53,619 nucleotides of DNA from the NCBI GenBank assembly GCA_002898015.1, contig BDTM01000105.1, forward strand, positions 1 to 53,619, in the 5' to 3' direction. Source of the stretch: a bacterium BMS3Bbin03. GTDB lineage: Bacteria; Zhuqueibacterota; JdFR-76; BMS3Abin05. The translations under genes and the position numbers were made by a program. Of the stretch, positions 32,804 to 43,575 are shown one piece after another (positions within the stretch are counted from its first letter, which is position 1; the number at the start of each line of letters is the position of its first letter). The notes beneath the pieces were generated by a model, which saw only the letters and a program-made list of their open reading frames with translations, had not been told where the DNA came from and did not search any database.

Positions 32804-32875
32804 GTTGATTTTGGGCGGCGAAGCGGTCACTTAACAGCAAAAAAAGATTTACCGGAGAACGCCGGATAGAAATAG

Positions 32876-34909
<2,034 letters not shown>

Positions 34910-34956
34910 AATAAAAATTGATTTATCAGATGATGGGAAAAAAGCAGAGGCATTAA

Positions 34957-36651
34957 ATGCTTACAAAAATTCACATCAATAGATTTAAAAGATTGGAAAA
35001 TATTGAAATCGACTTAAGCGAATCCGTCGTATTTGCAGGGCCGAATAACTCGGGGAAGACATCGGTCTTACAAGCCATCGCTCTCTGGGAATTGGGGATG
35101 CGGAAATGGGCAGAAGGTCGCTTAAAATCCAGTGCCAAAAAACGGGTTGGCGTGGTTATCAATCGACGCGATATTGTTTCTATACCGATTCCTTCGGCTC
35201 TCCAATTGTGGAATGATTTGCGCGTTCGGCAATCGACGAAAGAGAATGGAAAAAGAGGGACAAAAAATATTCTCATAGAAATTTTGGTGGAAGGTTTTAC
35301 AAATGGCAAAAATTGGAAATTGGGGTTTGAATTTGATTACGCAAATTCCGAATCTATTTATTGTAGAATAATGAAAAATGTGGAAGATAACCTGCCAATG
35401 GATTTTCCCGAAGAAGCCTTAAACGAAAGAATTGGATTTTTGTTGCCCATGTCGGGACTGGCAGCCGAAGAATACAAACTGGAAGTGGGTTCAATTCGAG
35501 TAAAAATTGGTGAGGGGCGTACGGCAGAGATATTAAGGAACCTTTGTTTAACAATCTGGCAGGAAAACAAAGATAATTGGGATAGACTGGCTGCATTGAT
35601 TAAAAGGTCATTTCAAGTTGAAATTAATCCTCCGCTTTATGATATTGCGACCGGAAGAATAACGATGTCCTATAGTGAGCAGAATAAAAAAGAGATGGAT
35701 TTATCAGACGCAGGGACGGGTTTTCTTCAAACGCTTCTTCTGTTTGCCTTCATTTACGCTAATCCTAATACCATATTATTATTGGATGAACCGGATGCAC
35801 ATCTGGAAATTTTAAGACAAAAGGAAATTTACAACGCATTGCTTGATTTAATTGTTGACTCAAATTCACAATTGATTATTGCTACTCATTCAGAAGCGAT
35901 TTTATCTGAAGCTGCTGATCGTTCAATGATAATTGCTTTTTTAGGAAAACCGCACGTTGTGAACGATAGGAGTCAATTAGTTAAATCGTTGACAACAATT
36001 GGTTTTGACCAATATTTACTTGCAGAACAGAAAGGATGGATCCTTTATTTAGAAGGATCAACTGATTTGTCGATGTTGCGGGCATTTGTAAAAGTATTGA
36101 ATCATCCGGTATTAGAGTATTTTGAGACGCCCTTTGCGAAATATGTTTCAAATAATCCGGGAGATGCAAGAGCGCATTTTTATGCCTTAAAGGAGGCCTT
36201 TCCTGAATTAAAGGGAATTGCCATATATGATAATTTAAATAAAAATCTTCAATCAAATGATTTGATTGAAGATATGTGGAAAAGGCGTGAAATCGAGAAT
36301 TACCTGCCGATCCCGGAAGTAATTGAGAGATATGTTCAAGATCAAACATTACCGCTTTTTGAAAAAAAGAGAATCGATTTTATGCAAGAACTGATTTATG
36401 ATTACATTCCGCGGGCTGCCCTTCGCGATAAGACTGAAAGCTGGTGGTCTCAAGTCAAAATGAGTGATGAAGTATTGGATAAGATATTTCGAAAATACTT
36501 TCAGACTCTAAAAATGCCGATTTTAATGGACAAGAGAAATTATTATGAACTCGCTCTCTTAGCAAAACCTGACGAACTGGATGAAGAAATAAAGGAAAAA
36601 TTGGATAGGATTTATGAAATTGCCAATGCCGTGTCAATTAATGAACAATAA
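34957..36651 (+). CDS. OLD-family-like AAA ATPase with TOPRIM-like C-terminal region
   Basis: A 564-residue ABC/SMC-type ATPase. Walker A is GPNNSGKTS at residues 28-36, a signature-like DAGTGFLQTLLL lies near 250, Walker B ILLLDEPDAHLE near 272 and the switch histidine in IIATHSEAIL near 307. The C-terminal part starts with WILYLEGSTDLSMLRAF (about 358), the E...TD pattern of a TOPRIM nuclease, followed by GIAIYDN where D-x-D is usual, so the second metal motif is incomplete. This is the layout of OLD nucleases and GajA-like proteins. The gene looks AT-richer than ligA before it. It precedes a coiled-coil gene by 24 bases and probably forms an operon with it. A defence role is possible, not shown. 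Confidence 0.82.
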   Translation: MLTKIHINRFKRLENIEIDLSESVVFAGPNNSGKTSVLQAIALWELGMRKWAEGRLKSSAKKRVGVVINRRDIVSIPIPSALQLWNDLRVRQSTKENGKRGTKNILIEILVEGFTNGKNWKLGFEFDYANSESIYCRIMKNVEDNLPMDFPEEALNERIGFLLPMSGLAAEEYKLEVGSIRVKIGEGRTAEILRNLCLTIWQENKDNWDRLAALIKRSFQVEINPPLYDIATGRITMSYSEQNKKEMDLSDAGTGFLQTLLLFAFIYANPNTILLLDEPDAHLEILRQKEIYNALLDLIVDSNSQLIIATHSEAILSEAADRSMIIAFLGKPHVVNDRSQLVKSLTTIGFDQYLLAEQKGWILYLEGSTDLSMLRAFVKVLNHPVLEYFETPFAKYVSNNPGDARAHFYALKEAFPELKGIAIYDNLNKNLQSNDLIEDMWKRREIENYLPIPEVIERYVQDQTLPLFEKKRIDFMQELIYDYIPRAALRDKTESWWSQVKMSDEVLDKIFRKYFQTLKMPILMDKRNYYELALLAKPDELDEEIKEKLDRIYEIANAVSINEQ

Positions 36652-36675
36652 TCAATTTTTTGTAAGGAGGAAAAA

Positions 36676-37701
36676 GTGGAACTACGGAAACCATCTATGA
36701 AGGACAGGAAAGAAGACTTGTTAAAAGCCTACGATGAATTGCTGGAAAAATACCGGGAAAAAGAAAAAACGGCCGGGATGCCCGGGAAAGAAGCCGCTCG
36801 GCAGAAAGCCTCTGAGGATACCGTCGTCAAAAAGGTTGCCGCCTACTCCGTGGAAAATATTGTGAAAGGGCTGGCAAATCTAAAATTGGATCTGAGCAAA
36901 ACGTTAACGGAGTTATCCGATACACTGATCGGAGAAGTCGGAAAATTAAAAGAAATTCAGGATGCGATTGTTATTGAAAGAAAAAATCTTGATGAAATTT
37001 ACGATATCGAAGTGGCTGCCGGGACACTGGCAAACCTGATTGAATCCAATGAAGAAAAGAAAAAGGCTTTCGAAGAAGAGATGGCCGCCGCCCGTGAACA
37101 GTGGCGGAAAGAGCAGGAGGCGCACAATCTTGCGCTTAAAGAACGGGATGAGAAATTATTAAAGGAGCGGGCCAGAGAATCGGAAGAATACTTGTATAAT
37201 TTAAAATTGCAGCGGAAAAAGGAAAAGGATATTTATGAGGAGGAAAAGGCTGCCTTAGAGAAGGCTCTTAAAGAAGAAAAAGAGAAGCAGGAAAAAGAGT
37301 TCGCCGAAAGAGAGGCAGCGCTTTCGGCAAATGAAAATGAACTGGCGGAACTTCGGGAAAAAGTGGCAAACTTCCCGATCGAGCTTGAAAAAGCAATCGA
37401 AAAAGCCAAAAAAGAAGCTGCGGCTCTGACAGAACAACGGGCCGAACAAAAAGCCGATTTGTTTGCGAAACAGGTTGAAGGCGAAAAGAAAGTAGCGGAA
37501 TTAAAAATCAAAACGCTTGAAGCTGCAATTAAAGATCAGGCGGCACAAATTGAGGCACTCACCCGCCAATTGAATAAAGCCACGGCGCAGGTACAGGATA
37601 TTGCCGTCAAGGCGATTGAAGGTGCTTCGGGCGTAAAGGCGCTTCACGCCGTAAATGAAATTGCGCTTGAGCAGGCGAAAAATGTGAGTGGGAAACAATA
37701 G
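36676..37701 (+). CDS. Long coiled-coil protein of unknown function
   Basis: A 341-residue protein starting at GTG 36676, fixed by AAGGAGG at 36664-36670. About residues 110-315 are a nearly continuous heptad-rich, Glu/Lys/Ala-rich coiled coil with one break at VANFPIELEKAIEKAK. The N-terminal 100 residues (VKKVAAYSVENIVKGLANLK) and the C-terminal 30 (IEGASGVKALHAVNEIALEQ) look globular or amphipathic and more specific. There is no signal peptide or membrane segment, so it should be cytoplasmic. I recognise no named family. Pairing with an OLD-like ATPase suggests a structural or DNA-bridging partner, which is inference only. Confidence 0.75.
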   Translation: MELRKPSMKDRKEDLLKAYDELLEKYREKEKTAGMPGKEAARQKASEDTVVKKVAAYSVENIVKGLANLKLDLSKTLTELSDTLIGEVGKLKEIQDAIVIERKNLDEIYDIEVAAGTLANLIESNEEKKKAFEEEMAAAREQWRKEQEAHNLALKERDEKLLKERARESEEYLYNLKLQRKKEKDIYEEEKAALEKALKEEKEKQEKEFAEREAALSANENELAELREKVANFPIELEKAIEKAKKEAAALTEQRAEQKADLFAKQVEGEKKVAELKIKTLEAAIKDQAAQIEALTRQLNKATAQVQDIAVKAIEGASGVKALHAVNEIALEQAKNVSGKQ

Positions 37702-37737
37702 GATTTAATTGATGAAGCTGCTCTAAAAAGCCTTTGC

Positions 37738-37849
37738 CCACGAATTTTTACGAATTGATTTTATTGAAATTAAATGAATGTAATTTGTATCATTCGTGGT
37801 TTTTAGAGTGAACTCATTGATTCAAGTGTCCTTATCCGCCCTTGGCGGA
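37738..37849. repeat. Intergenic inverted repeats (CCACGAAT...ATTCGTGG and TCCGCC/GGCGGA hairpin)
   Basis: The gap before hutU holds CCACGAAT (37738-37745) paired with ATTCGTGG (37792-37799) around an AT-rich interior containing a second ACGAATT. A hairpin TCCGCCCTTGGCGGA follows at 37835-37849. A similar hairpin, TCCGCCGAAGGCGGA, occurs at 52890-52904, so this is probably a family of dispersed palindromic elements. Confidence 0.55.
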
Positions 37850-37927
37850 GAGCTCCGCCAGTACTCTTAACCTCTGCGCTTTTTTGCAGATGTTGGGAAG
37901 CAAGAGCCTAAAATCAGGAGGGTCAAA

Positions 37928-39589
37928 ATGTCTGAATCACAATACAAACCCGTTCGTGCACCCCGGGGGAATCAGCTTCACTGCAAGGGCTGGCATCAGG
38001 AAGCGGCCATGCGGATGTTGATGAACAATCTGGATCCGGACGTGGCGGAAAAGCCCGAGGAGCTGATTATTTACGGGGGCAGCGGAAAAGCCGCCCGCAA
38101 TTGGGAGGCTTATCACGCGATCGTTAAAAGTCTTCGGAAATTAGAAAATGATGAAACACTTTTGGTGCAGTCCGGGAAACCGGTGGGGATTTTCCGAACT
38201 CATGAAATGGCTCCCCGCGTGTTGATCGCCAATTCGCTGTTGGTACCGGCCTGGGCCACGTGGGATGAATTCCGGCGTCTTGAAGCAATGGGCTTAATCA
38301 TGTTCGGCCAGATGACCGCCGGAAGCTGGATTTACATCGGAACACAGGGCATTTTGCAGGGCACGTATGAAACCTTTGCGGCGGCGGCCAAAACGCATTT
38401 TGGGGGGGACCTCAGCGGAAAACTGCTGGTGACCGGCGGCATCGGCGGCATGGGTGGTGCCCAGCCGCTGGCTGCCACCATGAACGGGGCTGCTTTTCTG
38501 GGCGTAGAAGTCGACCGGGCGAGAATTGAAAAACGCCTGAAAACAGGGTATCTGGATCGACTGTCCGAAGACCTGGATGACGCCTTGGGAATTGTTCTGG
38601 AGGCAAAAGAGAAAAAACAGGCCGTCTCTGTAGGACTTTTGGGCAACACGGCGGACGTCATTCCGGAATTGGCGCACCGGGGGATTGTGCCGGATGTACT
38701 CACCGATCAGACGTCCGCTCACGATGCGCTGAACGGCTATGTTCCCAATGGAATCTCTTATGGCGAGGCTCTCGACCTTCGAAAAACGAATCCGGAAAAA
38801 TACCAGAAAATGGCGTACGAATCGATTGCCAGACATGTCGAGGCGATGCTGGAGTTGCAATCGCGCGGCGCCGTCACCTTTGATTACGGAAACAATATTC
38901 GCGGACAGGCGAAGAAAGCCGGCGTGGAAAACGCCTTTAACATTCCCGGATTTGTGCCGGAGTACATTCGGCCTCTTTTTTGCGAAGGGCGGGGGCCCTT
39001 CCGGTGGGTGGCACTTTCCGGAGATCCAAAAGACATCTACAAAACAGATGAGCTGGTTCTGAAACTTTTTCCGAACGATCGGGTGTTGAAACGCTGGATC
39101 ACACTGGCCCATGAAAAGGTGAAATTTCAGGGCCTACCGTCCCGCATTTGCTGGCTCGGCTATGGTGAGCGGGCTAAATTTGCCCTGGCCATGAATGAAA
39201 TGGTGGCCCGCGGAGAATTGAAAGCACCTATCGTCATCGGACGCGATCATCTGGACACGGGATCGGTGGCGTCGCCCTACCGCGAGACGGAAGGCATGAA
39301 GGACGGCAGCGATGCCATTGCGGACTGGCCCATTCTTAACGGGCTGCTCAATGCGATTTCCGGAGCGTCCTGGGTCTCTGTCCACCACGGAGGAGGGGTC
39401 GGCATTGGTCTGGCCATTCACGCCGGGCAGGTGTGTGTCGCCGACGGCACCCCGGAAGCCGCAGGAAGGCTTGAGCGTGTGCTGACCAATGACCCCGGCA
39501 GCGGCATTGCCCGCCACGCGGACGCCGGCTACGAAAAGGCGATTGCATTTGCTAAAACACATGGGGTGAAGATTCCAATGATGAAGTAG
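37928..39589 (+). CDS. hutU: Urocanate hydratase
   Basis: A 553-residue urocanase that converts urocanate to imidazolone propionate with tightly bound NAD. Conserved blocks are clear: [40 protein letters not shown], a glycine-rich [12 protein letters not shown] nucleotide-binding segment, [19 protein letters not shown] and the active-site cysteine C408 in [11 protein letters not shown] (Cys410 in the Pseudomonas enzyme). [11 protein letters not shown] lies near the C-terminus. AGGAGG precedes the ATG by 7 bases. hutI follows after 124 bases. No hutH or hutG/formiminotransferase gene is in the window, so the rest of the histidine pathway must be elsewhere. Confidence 0.97.
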   Translation: MSESQYKPVRAPRGNQLHCKGWHQEAAMRMLMNNLDPDVAEKPEELIIYGGSGKAARNWEAYHAIVKSLRKLENDETLLVQSGKPVGIFRTHEMAPRVLIANSLLVPAWATWDEFRRLEAMGLIMFGQMTAGSWIYIGTQGILQGTYETFAAAAKTHFGGDLSGKLLVTGGIGGMGGAQPLAATMNGAAFLGVEVDRARIEKRLKTGYLDRLSEDLDDALGIVLEAKEKKQAVSVGLLGNTADVIPELAHRGIVPDVLTDQTSAHDALNGYVPNGISYGEALDLRKTNPEKYQKMAYESIARHVEAMLELQSRGAVTFDYGNNIRGQAKKAGVENAFNIPGFVPEYIRPLFCEGRGPFRWVALSGDPKDIYKTDELVLKLFPNDRVLKRWITLAHEKVKFQGLPSRICWLGYGERAKFALAMNEMVARGELKAPIVIGRDHLDTGSVASPYRETEGMKDGSDAIADWPILNGLLNAISGASWVSVHHGGGVGIGLAIHAGQVCVADGTPEAAGRLERVLTNDPGSGIARHADAGYEKAIAFAKTHGVKIPMMK

Positions 39590-39713
39590 ATTTTGCCGCC
39601 CTTCAGCCGGGATTTTTTTATGGAAAACGGCCCTTTTTCTCTTGAAACTTATCCGGAATTTGGATATATTATTGATTAATTTGGAATAATTTCGGGTTAA
39701 AAAGAGCCTTCGG

Positions 39714-40979
39714 ATGCCAATTGCCGATTTGATTATCGAAAATGCCGCCCAAATTATCCGTTTTGAATGGCGCGGAAACGAGCCCGGTACCGTCATGGGG
39801 TGGGATTTTCAGATTTTGGAAAATTCTGCCGTCGCGGTTCAGGCCGGTCGAACGGCTGCCGTAGGAAATCAGGCCGAAATTCACCGGGACTGGTTTCGGC
39901 AGGGCATCACGGAAATTGTGGACGCCCGCCGGAAAATTGTCCTGCCGGGATTTGTGGACTCCCACACGCACCCTGTCTTTATGAACACACGTGAGCAGGA
40001 ATTTGAATCGCGTTTGCAGGGGAAGACCTACGAAGAAATTGCGGCTTTGGGGGGCGGCATTCGTTCCAGCATCCGGGGTGTGCGGGAGGCTTCGAAAGAG
40101 GAATTGCTCGAACGGGTCTTACGGCGGATGGACCGCTTTATTGAACTCGGGACGACTACCGTTGAGGCCAAAAGCGGCTACGGGCTTTCCTTCGAGGCCG
40201 AAATCAAATCCCTTGAAGTGCTGCGGGATGCCAATGAGGCGCATCCGATTACGATTGTGCCGACGTTTTTAGGAGCTCATGAGGTGCCGGATGAATACCG
40301 CCGCCGCCGTGAGGATTATATTCGCCTTCTTACGGATGTGATGATTCCCGCCGCAGCCGGGCAGAAGTTGGCGGAGTATTGCGATGTCTATTGTGAACAG
40401 GGCGTTTATTCGGCAGCGGAAACCCGTAAAATCTGTGCGGCCGCCCGGGAAGCCGGCCTTGGTTTGAAGATTCATGCCGATCAGTTTCATGCTGCCGGGT
40501 GTACCGAACTGGCGGCGGAACTGGGAGCTGTTTCGGTGGATCATCTGGAACAAGTCACAGAAGAAGGCGTTGAAAGACTACGGCATTCGGGGAGTGTGGC
40601 GACGCTGCTGCCGGGGTCTGTTTTTTTTATTGGTTCCGATAGTTATCCGCCGGCCCGAAAGCTGATTGAGGCAGGTGTGCCCGTGGCTCTGGCAACCGAT
40701 TTTAACCCGGGCAGCAGCATGACGCAGTCGATGCCTTTGATGACCACGTTTGCCGGCATTTTCATGAAAATGACCCCCGCCGAAGCTATTGTGGCGTCCA
40801 CCATTCAGGGGGCAAAGGCACTCCGGCGGGAAAATGAAATCGGGAATATTTCAAAGGGTTACAGAGCGGACATGGTTATTTTCGACGCAGGAAATTATCA
40901 AATGATCCCCTATTATTTTGGTGGAAATCTCGTCAGCAGTGTGATAAAAAACGGGAAAATTGTAAACAGACGTTCGTGA
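39714..40979 (+). CDS. hutI: Imidazolonepropionase
   Basis: A 421-residue metal-dependent amidohydrolase for the third step of histidine breakdown (imidazolone propionate to formiminoglutamate). Metal ligands are visible: H84 and H86 in DSHTHPVF, the HADQFHAAG histidines in the barrel, DHLEQV, and the aspartate of ATDFNPGSSMTQSMP. The urocanate-like binding segment with GGGIRSSIRGVREAS is present. Length and order match the family. The next gene, a lipoprotein, begins 14 bases after the stop, so transcription may continue into the envelope genes. The ribosome-binding site is weak (AAAGAG). Confidence 0.95.
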   Translation: MPIADLIIENAAQIIRFEWRGNEPGTVMGWDFQILENSAVAVQAGRTAAVGNQAEIHRDWFRQGITEIVDARRKIVLPGFVDSHTHPVFMNTREQEFESRLQGKTYEEIAALGGGIRSSIRGVREASKEELLERVLRRMDRFIELGTTTVEAKSGYGLSFEAEIKSLEVLRDANEAHPITIVPTFLGAHEVPDEYRRRREDYIRLLTDVMIPAAAGQKLAEYCDVYCEQGVYSAAETRKICAAAREAGLGLKIHADQFHAAGCTELAAELGAVSVDHLEQVTEEGVERLRHSGSVATLLPGSVFFIGSDSYPPARKLIEAGVPVALATDFNPGSSMTQSMPLMTTFAGIFMKMTPAEAIVASTIQGAKALRRENEIGNISKGYRADMVIFDAGNYQMIPYYFGGNLVSSVIKNGKIVNRRS

Positions 40980-40993
40980 ATTAGAGGGATTTT

Positions 40994-42133
40994 ATGAAAA
41001 AAACAAAATTTGCACTTATTTTAGGTTTGATCGGACTGATCGTCGGAGGTTGTCAAAGTCAGAAAAACCCGCTTTCCATTGAAGCCCTCCAGAGAAAAAA
41101 TCTTGGCCAAGAAAAGATGACCGTTATTCAGAAAATAGATTCATTTCAAACCAAATCGCTTAAGACGCAAATGGGCAAAAGTTCCGATCTGTTTTTGGGG
41201 AATGCCGGAGGCTACTCGACTTCAATTTTGCTGAAATTCGGCTATTTTAAATCGATTCCCGACACAGCCCAAATTGACAGCGCCCTGTTGCGCCTGAATG
41301 CCGTTGGCGTGATAAATCCGGAAAATCAGACAGAACTGCCGGTGGATATTTATACCGCCCAGTCACCCTGGGAAGAGACGGTAGTTGAACCGGGCGATCC
41401 GGCGGGACAAGCCGCCGGAGTTCCGATTGTTTCAACTGTGCTCGGCACCCGGACAGGCACATACGATTCGCTTTCGATTCCCCCGAAAGTGGTGAAGGGC
41501 TGGCAGGATTCCACAATTGAAAACAACGGCCTTTTATTAACCGCTGCCGCCGGGAAATTTATAAAATCATTTTACGCGAGAGAAAATGCAGAGCCGCCCA
41601 ATTTGTTGGTTTTTTTCCGGGTAAACGGCGCTGCGGACAGTGTGCTCATCGCTTCGGAAAAGGATGTCTCCCTCGTTCAAAGTTCCTGGGTCCGGCCTGA
41701 CGACAGGCTGATTATCGGCGACGGGGTGGGTTTTACAGCCTATTTGAAATTCTCACTGCCGGAGCTTCCCTTGACGTCGACGATCCTCAGAGCCACTCTA
41801 AAATTGACTGTGGATACAACGGCTTCTCTCATACAGGAGAAGCGAACTTATTCCCTTGCAAAATTAATGATGAAAGACGAAGGCGGGCAGCTCGTGCCGG
41901 ACAGCTCGGAAGCAGACACCACCCGTTATGACGCGGGGAAAAACAGTCTGTCCGTCAATATTACCAATTTTGTTCAGAAATGGGTCTCGGAAAAACAGGT
42001 AAATGATGGGTTGAGGCTCTCACCGTACACCCCGGGGTCTGATTTATACAGGCTTGCATTTTTCGTAAATGCACCCGATTCTACGCTTAACCCAAAAGTA
42101 TTCATTTATTATTCGATACCATCGGAAAAGTAG
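40994..42133 (+). CDS. Lipoprotein with DNRLRE-like domains
   Basis: A 379-residue lipoprotein. The signal sequence ends in the lipobox L-I-V-G-G-C with lipidated C20. Two DNRLRE-type repeats follow: one around residues 45-200 (SSDLFLGNAGGYSTSILLKF then IDSALLRLNAVG) and one around 215-375 (DRLIIGDGVGFTAYLKFSLP then ILRATLKLTV). This domain is common in surface and secreted proteins of related environmental phyla. Its ligand is not known. The stop codon is 10 bases before the next gene, an outer-membrane barrel, so the two probably work together in the cell envelope. Confidence 0.82.
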   Translation: MKKTKFALILGLIGLIVGGCQSQKNPLSIEALQRKNLGQEKMTVIQKIDSFQTKSLKTQMGKSSDLFLGNAGGYSTSILLKFGYFKSIPDTAQIDSALLRLNAVGVINPENQTELPVDIYTAQSPWEETVVEPGDPAGQAAGVPIVSTVLGTRTGTYDSLSIPPKVVKGWQDSTIENNGLLLTAAAGKFIKSFYARENAEPPNLLVFFRVNGAADSVLIASEKDVSLVQSSWVRPDDRLIIGDGVGFTAYLKFSLPELPLTSTILRATLKLTVDTTASLIQEKRTYSLAKLMMKDEGGQLVPDSSEADTTRYDAGKNSLSVNITNFVQKWVSEKQVNDGLRLSPYTPGSDLYRLAFFVNAPDSTLNPKVFIYYSIPSEK

Positions 42134-42143
42134 GAGGAAACAC

Positions 42144-43361
42144 GTGCACCGATATAGAGGTTTTTTAACCGTCAGTATTGTTTTTCTTTTAGGATTTTCA
42201 ACGGCCCGGGCTGCAGATTATGGTTCGGTTTACTCATTGCGGGGTTGGGGGCTGACCCGTTTTACCGCAGGTCCGCGAGCGGCCGGAATGGGCGGCGTCT
42301 CTCTTGCCACGATTAGTTCCCGCTACCTGAACAATCACAATCCGGCTCAATTTGGGGCGCTTTTAGATGTGCGTACAACGGCCAGTTTTTTCTCACAGCG
42401 TTTGGGAGTCTCGGCAAAGGAAGGATTTTTCAGGAGTTATTATTCCAATTTCAACTCGGTGGCCGCCGGATTTCCGATTAAACGAAATGTGGGCGTGCAA
42501 TTTGGCATTGTGCCGGAGACCATCTCCGGCTTTCGGCTGGAAAGCAAGTTTTCGCTGAATAATTTCAGCTACACAAAATCGATTGAAAAGAAGGGCGGTT
42601 TAAATACATTTTACTTCGGCGTCGGCGCCAAAATTCTGCCCGGTTTTTATCTGGGGAGCCGCGTCGATTTTTTATTCGGAAAGATCGTTGAAAAATGGGC
42701 GCTTGATTTTGAAAACCCTTCTTTCGATGATGGGAAAAATACGTTCAGCACAAAAGCCTGGGGGTTAAATATCGGTGTCGGCACGGTGGTTCAACCTACT
42801 TCCTGGCTCTCTGTCGGAGCTTCTTTCTGGCCGTCGCGTAGAATGCGTATGCAGTCGGAAAAAAAGTACTACCGGCCTCAAATTACGGAGACCGTTTCAA
42901 AGAATTGGACCTATCCGGCAAAATATGGCGGAGGAATCGCCGTCACACTCGGGAAAAAGTGGTTAATGGGGCTCGATTACTGGACGGAACAATGGTCGAA
43001 ATTTAGAATTGAAGGTGCGGCGAATTCCGAAATGTCCGATGAAAACAGGATTTCGGTCGGCATTGAAATGAGCGGCAGCAGGGATCGTTATGCGTCTTTC
43101 TTAAAGAAGATTTCGCTTCGTGCCGGCTATTACACCCACGAATTGAACGTGCTTGGATTTAAAGGAAATGACAAAGTTACGGAGAATGTGGGCACGTTTG
43201 GCCTTGGGTTTCCATTCGACCGGGGCATGGGATCCATCGATTTTGCCATTGAAGCCGGAACTCGCGGAAAGACTTCCGTAAATCTCTACAAGGAATCTAT
43301 TTTCCGGTTTATTCTCTTTGTCACAGGCGGGGAACATTGGTTTGTTCGGCATAAAAAATAA
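42144..43361 (+). CDS. Outer-membrane beta-barrel protein (PorV/FadL-like)
   Basis: A 405-residue exported protein from GTG 42144, which lies 6 bases after AGGAGG (42132-42137); the longer open frame upstream only overlaps the previous gene. A signal peptide ends at TARA-A (about residue 23). The mature start with GPRAAGMGGVSLATIS and an N-H-N-P-A-Q-F segment is typical of PorV/UPF0164-type barrels, which begin with GARAxGMGGA. Alternating strands with aromatic ends run to the C-terminus. It may form a channel or be an export-associated barrel partner. The adjacent DNRLRE lipoprotein supports an envelope role. The exact function is unknown. Confidence 0.8.
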   Translation: MHRYRGFLTVSIVFLLGFSTARAADYGSVYSLRGWGLTRFTAGPRAAGMGGVSLATISSRYLNNHNPAQFGALLDVRTTASFFSQRLGVSAKEGFFRSYYSNFNSVAAGFPIKRNVGVQFGIVPETISGFRLESKFSLNNFSYTKSIEKKGGLNTFYFGVGAKILPGFYLGSRVDFLFGKIVEKWALDFENPSFDDGKNTFSTKAWGLNIGVGTVVQPTSWLSVGASFWPSRRMRMQSEKKYYRPQITETVSKNWTYPAKYGGGIAVTLGKKWLMGLDYWTEQWSKFRIEGAANSEMSDENRISVGIEMSGSRDRYASFLKKISLRAGYYTHELNVLGFKGNDKVTENVGTFGLGFPFDRGMGSIDFAIEAGTRGKTSVNLYKESIFRFILFVTGGEHWFVRHKK

Positions 43362-43373
43362 AGCAGAAACTAC

Positions 43374-43402
43374 TTGACTTTTGAGATTTTTTTTATTAAG
43401 AT
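43374..43402 (+). promoter_or_regulatory. Sigma-70-like promoter before the TPR lipoprotein gene
   Basis: TTGACT (43374-43379), a 17-base spacer and TAAGAT (43397-43402). The transcript would have a leader of about 165 bases containing the inverted-repeat element at 43414-43526. Confidence 0.5.
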
Positions 43403-43413
43403 TTGCGGTAATG

Positions 43414-43526
43414 ATTCAGCCTGTCCTTCTGAAAGGATTTTGTTAAAAATGTTCCGTGTGGTCTATTCTAAATATTTCCTGCATTTTCGCCACAAGATTC
43501 CCACGGGATGACGTAACGGGCTGAAT
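43414..43526. repeat. Intergenic element with inverted ends (ATTCAGCC...GGCTGAAT)
   Basis: ATTCAGCC at 43414-43421 and GGCTGAAT at 43519-43526 form perfect 8-bp inverted ends of a 113-bp segment. Inside lie CTGTCCTTCTGAAAGGATTT and, near the other end, CAAGATTCCCACGGGATGAC. These two are imperfectly complementary (TCCTTCTGAAAGGATTTTG against CAAGATTCCCACGGGATGA), as in dispersed REP- or MITE-like elements of many bacteria. No transposase is present. Confidence 0.4.
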
Positions 43527-43575
43527 AATTGAAATTTTTGTCGATAGTGAATCGTAAATAGTAGGAGGAAGAATT

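Noticed and set aside
38294..39112. 272-residue minus-strand open frame inside hutU
   Set aside because: Antisense shadow of a strongly conserved enzyme, without any start signal or recognisable domain.
39590..39640. Possible terminator after hutU (CCC...GGG followed by a T run)
   Set aside because: The pairing is only three or four bases with a 7-base loop, too weak to call.
42069..42143. Upstream extension of the outer-membrane barrel gene
   Set aside because: It overlaps the preceding lipoprotein gene; GTG 42144 has AGGAGG at the right distance and gives a proper signal peptide.
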